From: Solirubrobacterales bacterium
GTDB lineage: Bacteria; Actinomycetota; Thermoleophilia; Solirubrobacterales; Solirubrobacteraceae
Length of the DNA: 5,659 nt
NCBI GenBank assembly: GCA_003157595.1
Contig: PMKB01000090.1
Span: 3,390 to 9,048 of the forward strand
Direction: 5' to 3'
The notes under the pieces are model-generated. The model searched no databases and was not told the origin of the DNA. It saw only the letters and a list, made by a program, of their open reading frames with translations. This document shows positions 1 through 5,169 of the stretch, piece by piece (position 1 is the stretch's first letter; every line of letters begins with the position of its first letter). Both the position numbers and the translations under genes were made by a program.

Positions 1-947
1 CATTCGCCTGAATCCAGATCGTCGGTCCCCCCGCAGTAGGTCGGCGAGATCAGCAGCGACCCGCCGCCGGGCAGCGCGAACGCGTCCTCGATCTCATGCC
101 CCAGCTTGAAGAGGTCGACCTGATACTCATGATTGAAGTCGAGCATCACCACCTCTGTCGGATGCGCAAGGACAAACGCGCGCGTGTCGGCGAGGATCGC
201 GGCGAGGTGAGCGCCCTCGAGACCGTGGCAAGTCACCGGATCCTGAGTGAAGGCAGTCCAGTTCTCCGGGATGTCAAGCGCGCCGGTCGTGTCGTTACCA
301 CATATGCGCAGGTCGAAGTAGCGCATGCCGTCCGCGAGCATCTCCGCGCCGGTGTTGCTCGGGTCCTGCGCTCGCCCGTACGAGACGCAGACCGAATGGC
401 TGATGCAGTCGATGTCCGACAGTTGGCCGTCGAGCGAGACGGGCGAAACGCTGCCGTCCGAGCTGAAACCGTAGGTGCCCATGTCATGCGCGCCGGGGAT
501 CGTGAGCTCGTTCAGCGGCACGTCCTCGATGTCGCTGCCAAGGTCGCGCATCCAGTCCATGCGCGACACGAGCTTCGCCGGTCGGGAGATAGCGGTGCCG
601 GCGGAGTTCGTGAAGACCGCACGGTAGGCATCGCCGAGGTTGTCGGTGCTCGCCGCCACGACCAGGGTCGTGCTGGTTTCGCTGTCGTTCCCGCTCACGT
701 CAGACCACGGACCGTTGCGGTCGGGCGCGACCTGCCAACGCACCGTCGGCGATGGCACCCCGGCGGCATTCGCCGAGAACTCCGTCACATACCCAGCCCC
801 CGCGACGAGCCCCAGGTCAGGCTGTGCCGAGATCGTCGGAGGAACGATCGGAGCGGCAGCCGCCGACGACACGAAGAACGCGCCAGCCACCAGCGCGGCG
901 ACGACAAGTAGCACAGCGCCGCGGACCCCACTCAAACCCACCCTCAC
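1..947 (-). CDS. Secreted Ig-like / PI-PLC X-type phosphodiesterase, 3' end beyond window
   Basis: The minus strand is open from a GTG at 947-945 to the left edge (315 codons, no stop), so the C-terminus is missing. Residues 1-32 form a signal peptide: MRVG start, Arg10, a hydrophobic stretch at 11-26, and an SSAAAA/P cleavage site, implying export by Sec. Residues about 35-127 look like an Ig-like beta domain (a Trp at 71 and a late DAYRAVFTNSAG segment). From about residue 130 the pattern is that of the PI-PLC X-domain fold: PGAHD (His154, Asp155), YFDLR (Arg214) and CHG (His241), followed by VVMLDFNHEY. These match the paired histidines and the Arg of bacterial phosphatidylinositol phospholipase C-like enzymes. 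Activity on phosphatidylinositol is inferred; related domains in secreted proteins can act on other phosphodiesters. No strong ribosome-binding site is visible, and a second in-frame GTG at 941-939 is an alternative start. It is transcribed divergently from the operon on the right and has no evident functional link to it. Confidence 0.85.
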   Translation of the reverse strand, partial: MRVGLSGVRGAVLLVVAALVAGAFFVSSAAAAPIVPPTISAQPDLGLVAGAGYVTEFSANAAGVPSPTVRWQVAPDRNGPWSDVSGNDSETSTTLVVAASTDNLGDAYRAVFTNSAGTAISRPAKLVSRMDWMRDLGSDIEDVPLNELTIPGAHDMGTYGFSSDGSVSPVSLDGQLSDIDCISHSVCVSYGRAQDPSNTGAEMLADGMRYFDLRICGNDTTGALDIPENWTAFTQDPVTCHGLEGAHLAAILADTRAFVLAHPTEVVMLDFNHEYQVDLFKLGHEIEDAFALPGGGSLLISPTYCGGTDDLDSGE

Positions 948-1257
948 GCCGACGAGGCTACCAGCCCCCGGTCTGGCAAGCGAACGGTGATCTTTGTCTC
1001 CAACCCACGCGGCCGCGTTGCGACGCGGCCGCAGGCACGCGAGAGCAGTCCCCGCAACGCGGATCTGCCCGATAGGCACGGCAGCAAGAGCGCTTCGGGC
1101 CATGAGCGAGCGCGACGCTGGTCAAGTCGACGCAATCGCCTTGGACGAGGAGCAGCAGGTCGCTCGATGCCGCTCGAAACGCCCGCTCCCACGGCGGAAG
1201 GAGGCGCGCAACCCGGCGCCCCGGGCGACTACTTCCGCGTCTTGGTCACAGCGGTGA
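948..1257. other. Intergenic stretch with no credible gene
   Basis: Short open frames occur on both strands here, but their translations are Arg/Ala/Pro-rich, match no recognisable family and lack ribosome-binding sites. The only clear structure is the GC hairpin at 1009-1032. The promoter and leader of the divergent minus-strand gene should lie in the part next to 947, but I see no convincing -35/-10 pair. Confidence 0.5.
1009..1032. repeat. Perfect inverted repeat (10-bp stem, 4-nt loop)
   Basis: GCGGCCGCGT and ACGCGGCCGC are exact reverse complements separated by TGCG, giving a very stable all-GC-rich hairpin that contains two NotI-type octamers. There is no T-run on either side, so a classical Rho-independent terminator is not supported. 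It could be a U-tract-less terminator, as proposed in some high-GC bacteria, or a protein-binding palindrome upstream of the secreted-protein gene. Confidence 0.6.
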
Positions 1258-1359
1258 GCCCACGTGTTGGCCGACAAATTGGTCCCAAATTGGTCCCAAG
1301 ATTCCCGCCGGCGCTTCTTGCCGGATTGGAAAAGTAGCGCTTGTGCAGCCATTTCCTAA
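1258..1359 (+). pseudogene. Possible relic of a tyrosine integrase C-terminal tail
   Basis: This reading frame follows a TGA at 1255-1257 and runs 33 codons to TAA at 1357-1359. It reads AHVLADKLVPNWSQDSRRR and onward. A tail of the type DKLVPNWSQ, encoded by tandem AAATTGGTCCC units and ending next to a tRNA 3' end, is familiar from actinobacterial tRNA-targeting integrases; this is recalled family knowledge, not a database match. No integrase catalytic core (R..HxxR..Y) is recognisable upstream in any frame. If real, only the extreme end of the gene remains. It stops one base before the tRNA-His fragment on the opposite strand, the usual convergent arrangement of an integrase and its attachment site. 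Chance resemblance cannot be excluded for so short a piece. Confidence 0.4.
1276..1297. repeat. Exact tandem 11-bp repeat, possible integrase arm sites
   Basis: AAATTGGTCCC occurs twice in immediate succession (1276-1286 and 1287-1297), followed by AAG. The 11-bp period is about one helical turn, so the copies would face the same side of the DNA. It lies 64 bp from the tRNA-His 3' fragment. Short direct repeats at this distance from an attachment core are typical of arm-type binding sites of tyrosine integrases; the binding role is inferred. Confidence 0.55.
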
Positions 1360-1360
1360 G

Positions 1361-1409
1361 GGTGAGCGACGAGATTCGAACTCGCGACCGCCGGGACCAC
1401 AACCCGAGC
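1361..1409 (-). other. 3' half of a tRNA-His gene (anticodon GTG); likely attachment-site core
   Basis: Read on the minus strand, the sequence gives an anticodon stem TCGGG/CCCGG (one G-T pair) around the loop TTGTGGT, so the anticodon is GTG (His). A 5-nt variable region follows, then a T-arm GCGAG-TTCGAAT-CTCGT and the acceptor 3' strand CGCTCAC plus discriminator C, as expected for tRNA-His. CCA is not encoded. Going toward the 5' side (above 1409) the tRNA pattern is lost: no D-arm forms and no GTGAGCG acceptor partner is present at the right distance. The fragment spans anticodon stem to 3' end, the segment that tyrosine integrases most often use as a crossover core and duplicate. A decayed tRNA pseudogene is the alternative. 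Confidence 0.7.
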
Positions 1410-1533
1410 AAGAGACACGCTCAGCTCGCACGTACCGTCGGTGCGAAGCGGCATTCTCGGTCTCGGCGGCGGTTCGGACGCGGTTATCCGGGGCAGCCAC
1501 GGAGCCTGCATCCGTGGCACGCCCGGATGGCTC

Positions 1534-1577
1534 TTGCACTATGGCCATTTAACTTATCGTCTTAGTGGCAAATATCG
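1534..1577 (+). promoter_or_regulatory. AT-rich island, candidate promoter region of the operon
   Basis: A short AT-rich patch (TTTAACTTATCG near 1548-1559 and GCAAATATCG near 1568-1577) stands out from its GC-rich surroundings, 50-90 bp before the chosen ATPase start. TTAACT (1549-1554) could serve as a -35 element and the AATATC/TATCGA region as a -10 at 16-18 bp spacing. TTGCAC at 1534-1539 is another possible -35. All matches to consensus are weak, so only the region is proposed, not exact boxes. Confidence 0.25.
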
Positions 1578-1620
1578 ACGCCCTCCACTGCCCGCCAACT
1601 TTCGACTCCGACGCCACGCC

Positions 1621-1624
1621 AGGA
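1621..1624 (+). promoter_or_regulatory. Ribosome-binding site deciding the ATPase start
   Basis: AGGA lies 5 nt upstream of the GTG at 1630. This is the only in-frame start before the ATP-binding domain with a plausible Shine-Dalgarno match. Confidence 0.45.
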
Positions 1625-1629
1625 CAGCC

Positions 1630-2478
1630 GTGCAGGGCCCGGTAGCGGTCGCCCGAAGCCCGCTCGACCAGCCGCCGGCGAGGCTGGCGACTGAGATCAC
1701 CTCGATCACGATCCTCGGCGGGCGAGGTAAGCTCGGCGATCCCGAGCCGATACGCCGGATCGACCTGCAGATGGGACAGGTGATCAGCGTCGTCGGCCCG
1801 ACCGGTTCAGGGAAGACCACCCTGATCAACGACCTCGAGCTGTTCGCCGACGGGACGACACCGACGGGCCGACGGATCCTGACCGACGGCGAGGTGCCGC
1901 CAGCCGAGTACCGGGACGACCCCTCACGTCACCCGATCGCCCTGATCACGCAGCACACGACGTTCTTGTCCGATCTGCCGGTCCGCGAGTTCATCACGAC
2001 GCACGCGCAGATCCGCCAGAACGACGCCTCGCGGATCCAGGCGACCCTCGCCGCTACGCTGGTCTTCGCGAACGAGCTGACGGGCGAGCCCATCCCGCCC
2101 GACAGCCGCATGACCGAGCTCTCCGGCGGGCAGGCCCGCGCTTTGATGATCGCCGACGCAACGATCGTGTGCGAGACACCGATCGTGCTGCTTGACGAGG
2201 TCGAGAACGCCGGGATTCACCGCACGCGCGCGCTTGAGCTGCTCCGCGCGCACCGCAAGATCTTTATCTTCGTGACCCACGACCCGCGCATCGCGCTGCT
2301 GTCCGACCATCGGATCGTGATGCAGAACGGCAGCATGACGCACCTGCTGGAGACCGACGAGCAGGAGCGCGAGGTCTCCCTGAGGGTCAATCAGCTCGAC
2401 GACCGGCTCGCGAGCCTGCGCGACAGGCTGCGATCGGGCCAGCGGCTGACGGTTCGAGAGGTGGACGGTTGGACATGA
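1630..2478 (+). CDS. Soluble ABC-type ATPase, first gene of putative metal-sulfur cofactor operon
   Basis: The protein is 282 aa from GTG 1630 and consists of one ABC nucleotide-binding domain. Walker A is GPTGSGKTT (about residues 56-64, Lys62). The Q-loop Gln is at 108 (ITQHTTF), the signature LSGGQ at 164-168, Walker B PIVLLDE at 184-190 (Asp189, Glu190) and the switch His at 217 (VTHD). All residues for ATP binding and hydrolysis are present. The D-loop reads ENAGIH rather than the transporter-type SALD, and a charged, probably coiled-coil tail follows (about 244-271). There are no membrane segments, and no permease gene is seen nearby. A transport role is therefore unlikely, and a SufC-like or chaperone-like ATPase role in cofactor assembly is more plausible. 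Its stop overlaps the GTPase start by 4 nt (ATGA), indicating coupled translation. The frame extends back to GTG 1441, which would add 63 unconvincing residues. The exact biological role is not recognised. Confidence 0.85.
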   Translation: MQGPVAVARSPLDQPPARLATEITSITILGGRGKLGDPEPIRRIDLQMGQVISVVGPTGSGKTTLINDLELFADGTTPTGRRILTDGEVPPAEYRDDPSRHPIALITQHTTFLSDLPVREFITTHAQIRQNDASRIQATLAATLVFANELTGEPIPPDSRMTELSGGQARALMIADATIVCETPIVLLDEVENAGIHRTRALELLRAHRKIFIFVTHDPRIALLSDHRIVMQNGSMTHLLETDEQEREVSLRVNQLDDRLASLRDRLRSGQRLTVREVDGWT

Positions 2479-3176
2479 GGCTTGCGATCTGCGCCGGCCC
2501 GTCCACGACGGGCAAGACGGCGGTGCTTCGTCACCTAATCGCCGACCTGTTGCAGAAGGGCACGCCCCCGGCGTTCCTGAAGATCGACGTTCAGTATGCG
2601 GAAGAGGACGAGATCCTGGCCGCCGAGTTCGGAATCCCGACCCGCAAGGTCTACTCAGGCGAGCTCTGCCCCGACCACTGCAACGTGATGGTGCTCGGCG
2701 ATGCACTGCACTGGGCGCGCAAGGCCGGTTGTGAGGTCCTGCTGGTCGAGACCGCGGGCCTTTGCCTGCGATGCTCGCCCTATGTCGACGGCGGCCTGGG
2801 CATCGTCGTTCTGGAAGCGACGAGCGGGATGAACCTGCCGCGCAAGGTCGGGCCGATGCTGACCCTGGCCGACGTGGCTGTGGTGACGAAGATCGATCGC
2901 GTGTCCCAAGCCGAACGGGAGGTCTTCCGCGCACGGATCCAGGACGCCGCTCCCAGGGTGCGCATCCGCGAGATGGACGCCCTACACGGCATTGGCATAG
3001 CCGCACTCGCCGGGCACATTGAGACGACGGCCGAAACCCCCGACAAGCTGCTGCTGCGAGGCAATCCGCCGGTGGGCACCTGCACGATCTGCGTCGGGCG
3101 CAAGGAGATCGGTTGGCAGTCGCACTTCGGCGTCGTCCGCGCCCTCGAGAACGCGACGTTCTACCGAGGGGAGTGA
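2475..3176 (+). CDS. HypB/CobW/UreG-like P-loop GTPase with cysteine pairs
   Basis: The protein is 233 aa. Walker A is GPSTTGKT (8-15), a VLLVETAG segment (88-95) is in the Walker B/G3 position, and TKID (138-141) is the G4 guanine-specificity motif. This layout fits the SIMIBI-class GTPases HypB, UreG and CobW, which deliver or insert metals into enzymes. Three close cysteine pairs, CPDHC (65/69), CLRC (97/100) and CTIC (203/206), suggest metal or Fe-S cluster binding. The CTIC-VGRKEIGW segment near the C-terminus lies outside the usual GTPase core. Start: ATG 2475 overlaps the ATPase stop (ATGA). An in-frame TTG at 2469 lies 7 nt after GAGG (2458-2461), has better ribosome-site spacing and would add two residues. 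GTP rather than ATP use is inferred from TKID. The client metal enzyme is unknown. Confidence 0.85.
   Translation: MRLAICAGPSTTGKTAVLRHLIADLLQKGTPPAFLKIDVQYAEEDEILAAEFGIPTRKVYSGELCPDHCNVMVLGDALHWARKAGCEVLLVETAGLCLRCSPYVDGGLGIVVLEATSGMNLPRKVGPMLTLADVAVVTKIDRVSQAEREVFRARIQDAAPRVRIREMDALHGIGIAALAGHIETTAETPDKLLLRGNPPVGTCTICVGRKEIGWQSHFGVVRALENATFYRGE
3167..3173 (+). promoter_or_regulatory. Strong ribosome-binding site for the cysteine desulfurase
   Basis: AGGGGAG lies 6 nt before the GTG at 3180 and overlaps the end of the GTPase gene. It fixes the GTG as the start. Confidence 0.7.
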
Positions 3177-3179
3177 CCC

Positions 3180-4355
3180 GTGGTCGACCGTGTCTATCTC
3201 GACAACGCGGCGACGACGCCACTCAGCCCGGCGGTCAGCGAGGCGATGCGCCCATGGCTGGAAGGGATGTTCGGTAATCCGTCGAGCATGCACACGACGG
3301 GACGAGTCGCGCGCCAGGCCGTGAGCCTCGCCCGCGAGCAGGTTGCGTCGCTGCTCGCCGCCGAGCCCGCCGAAGTCGTTTTCACCGGCAGCGGCACGGA
3401 GGCCGACAACCTAGCCCTGGTCGGCGTCGCCGAGACCTTCGCGCCGGGCGAATTCCACCTCGTAACAAGCGCGATCGCGCATCCAGCCGTCCTGTCGACG
3501 TGCGACTACCTGACGCGGCGCGGTGTCGAGGTGACCTACCTGACGGTGAATCCCGAGGGCATCGTTGAGCCTGACGCCTTACGGGCCAGCCTGCGCGCAA
3601 CGACGCGCCTGGTGTCCGTGATGGCCGCCAACAACGTCGTCGGAACGGTGCAACCGATCACGGACCTGGCGCGCATCACGCATGACCATGGAGCGCTTTT
3701 CCACACCGACGCGGTCCAGGCGGCCGGCAAGCTTCCGATCGATGTCCGCGCCCAGTCGATCGATCTGCTGTCGATCTCATCGCACAAGCTCAACGGGCCG
3801 CAGGGCATCGGGGCGCTCTACGTGCGCAAGGGGATCGAGATCGAGCCGCTCGTCCATGGCGGCGGGCAGGAACGCGGGTTGCGATCGGGGACCGAGAACG
3901 TGGCCGGCTTGGTCGGGTTCGGACGAGCGGCAGAGATTGCCCGCCTGACGCTCGCGGAGGAGAACGCTCGCCTCGTCTCGCTCGGCGAGCGGATCCTCAC
4001 CGGCCTGGAATCCAGCGTGCCGAACACCTACCTGATCGGCGACCGCTACCGACGCCTGCCCGGTCACCTCTGCCTCGGCTTCCGCGGATGTGAGGGCGAG
4101 GCAATCCGGCTGCTGCTTGCGCTGGACGCCTCAGGCATCGCCGCGTCCGCGGGCAGCGCCTGCAGCGCCGCCAACGCGGGCGAGCCCTCGTCGGTACTGG
4201 TTGCAATGGGGTTCGACCCGATCCGCGCGCGCGGCTCGCTGCGCCTCACCCTTGGCCGCTTCAACACCGACGCCGATGCCGAGCGCCTGCTCGAGGTTCT
4301 CCCCCACGCCGTCGACTCGCTTCGACCAACCACCTCCCACCCGATCACGGCATAG
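3180..4355 (+). CDS. nifS: Cysteine desulfurase, NifS/IscS family
   Basis: The 391-aa length is normal for this PLP enzyme, which converts cysteine to alanine and holds the sulfur as a persulfide for Fe-S cluster or other thio-cofactor synthesis. The N-terminus VYLDNAATTPLSP and the GNPSSMHTTGR segment are diagnostic. The PLP-stacking His is at 101 (AIAHPAV), the cofactor-binding Asp at 176 (HTDAVQAAGK), the Schiff-base Lys at 203 (SSHKLNGPQG) and the RSGTEN motif at about 235-240. The mobile catalytic Cys is Cys328 in SAGSACSAANAGEPSSVL, with the longer loop typical of group I (NifS/IscS) rather than SufS-type enzymes. The start is GTG, set by a strong Shine-Dalgarno, only 3 nt after the GTPase stop. 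The surrounding ATPase, GTPase and Fe-S protein suggest service to a specific client rather than housekeeping. Family and activity are secure; nifS is a family-level symbol, not proof of a nitrogenase link. Confidence 0.93.
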   Translation: MVDRVYLDNAATTPLSPAVSEAMRPWLEGMFGNPSSMHTTGRVARQAVSLAREQVASLLAAEPAEVVFTGSGTEADNLALVGVAETFAPGEFHLVTSAIAHPAVLSTCDYLTRRGVEVTYLTVNPEGIVEPDALRASLRATTRLVSVMAANNVVGTVQPITDLARITHDHGALFHTDAVQAAGKLPIDVRAQSIDLLSISSHKLNGPQGIGALYVRKGIEIEPLVHGGGQERGLRSGTENVAGLVGFGRAAEIARLTLAEENARLVSLGERILTGLESSVPNTYLIGDRYRRLPGHLCLGFRGCEGEAIRLLLALDASGIAASAGSACSAANAGEPSSVLVAMGFDPIRARGSLRLTLGRFNTDADAERLLEVLPHAVDSLRPTTSHPITA

Positions 4356-4363
4356 CCACTACC

Positions 4364-4370
4364 GAGAGGA
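4364..4370 (+). promoter_or_regulatory. Ribosome-binding site for the Fe-S protein
   Basis: GAGAGGA lies 7 nt before GTG 4378 in the only gap (22 nt) of the operon. This spacing favours the GTG over the ATG at 4387. Confidence 0.6.
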
Positions 4371-4377
4371 AGCGCAC

Positions 4378-5169
4378 GTGACCACCATGAGCGTGACACT
4401 GGAAGATCTCCCAGGACTCGACTGCGGACTCTGCGGATCGGGTAGCTGCGCGGAGCTCATCGAGCGGATGAGCGAGAACCCGGATCTCGCCAGACGATGC
4501 ATCTACCTTGACCCGGCCGCGTTCGCGATGGAGAGCACACCGCTCGCCTCGAGCGCATCGCCCGGCGCATCGGCCGCCCCGCTAGCTGCACCGCTCCCGC
4601 CTGTCGCGACCGACACGCTGTCGTGCGCGGGATGCACCGTCGCACCGACCACATGCGGCCTGTTCGACGTGAACGAGACGGCTTCGGTGAGCAGCCAAGA
4701 CAATTGGGCTGACACGCTCGGCCGCGAGTACGACTTCGTGCTCGAGCACTTCCCGGAGGACCCGGGACCGCGCGAGATCATCCTCCCACACAACCCGCTG
4801 CTGACGCGCGAACTCGAGATTCAGGTGGGCGACGTTCTCGTCGGGCGACCGCTCGGGATGTCCTGCGGCTGTCCGATCACTCACTGCGGGGTCACCATGC
4901 AGGTCGACCATCGCACCGGTGTGATCGTCTGGTGCGTGACAGGCCCGCTGCGCCCGCGCGAGGAGGGCTACAAGGACCTCGGCTACTACGTCGCCGAGGG
5001 CTACGAGGGCCTCATCAAGCGGACGCGGCGGGAGATCAAGATCGGCCTGCGCTATTTCTTCCAGCCGGAGCGGTGCATGCTGCAATGGCGCCACAGCGGT
5101 CTCGTGAACTACATGAGCCGCACAGCAAGCGGACTGCAGGTCCGCGTAGAAGGGTTGTGGATCGGATGA
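4378..5169 (+). CDS. Multi-cysteine Fe-S protein with N-terminal 4Fe-4S (Fes-type) motif
   Basis: The protein is 263 aa from GTG 4378. Residues 10-45 carry [14 protein letters not shown] followed by Cys41, so Cys16, 19, 24 and 41 form C-x2-C-x4-C-x16-C. This is the 4Fe-4S motif seen in Fes-type domains, such as those of corrinoid Fe-S proteins and RnfB-like proteins. Residues about 52-78 are a Ser/Ala/Pro-rich flexible linker. A second group follows, Cys83, 86 and 93 (CAGC-x6-C). A conserved-looking C-terminal domain (about 110-263) holds CGC-x4-C (163, 165, 170) in a [13 protein letters not shown] segment, then VWCVTGP (Cys186) and Cys233. It has no signal peptide or membrane segment, so it is cytosolic. 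Twelve cysteines could hold two or three clusters. A scaffold, carrier or electron-transfer role is inferred from its place between the desulfurase and cysteine synthase. I do not recognise the C-terminal domain by name. Its stop overlaps the next start by 4 nt. Confidence 0.85.
   Translation: MTTMSVTLEDLPGLDCGLCGSGSCAELIERMSENPDLARRCIYLDPAAFAMESTPLASSASPGASAAPLAAPLPPVATDTLSCAGCTVAPTTCGLFDVNETASVSSQDNWADTLGREYDFVLEHFPEDPGPREIILPHNPLLTRELEIQVGDVLVGRPLGMSCGCPITHCGVTMQVDHRTGVIVWCVTGPLRPREEGYKDLGYYVAEGYEGLIKRTRREIKIGLRYFFQPERCMLQWRHSGLVNYMSRTASGLQVRVEGLWIG

Larger units (their letters stand above)
1410..1629. other. Gene-free leader upstream of the operon
   Basis: An open frame continues from a GTG at 1441 into the ABC ATPase, but its first 63 codons (Gly/Arg-rich, no recognisable motif) do not look like protein, so I treat this stretch as non-coding leader. 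It should hold the operon promoter. No riboswitch or other structured RNA was recognised. Confidence 0.5.

Noticed and set aside
96..911. Plus-strand open frame of 271 codons
   Set aside because: It mirrors the secreted PI-PLC-like gene on the other strand, which has a signal peptide and catalytic motifs; this one has none.
1122..1352. Small minus-strand frame with GTNLSANTW-like text
   Set aside because: Antisense of the 11-bp repeat region; no ribosome site and no known family.
1361..1436. Complete tRNA-His gene
   Set aside because: The acceptor 5' strand and D-arm cannot be formed above 1409; only anticodon arm, T-arm and 3' acceptor strand are present.
1441..1629. 63-residue N-terminal extension of the ABC ATPase from GTG 1441
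   Set aside because: Gly/Arg-rich text without domain character, starting almost inside the tRNA-derived region, with no ribosome site; GTG 1630 has AGGA upstream.
1924..3222. Long minus-strand open frame (432 codons) opposite the ATPase and GTPase genes
   Set aside because: Arg/Pro/Ser-rich translation with no domain; it is antisense to two genes with intact motifs and arises from high GC codon bias.
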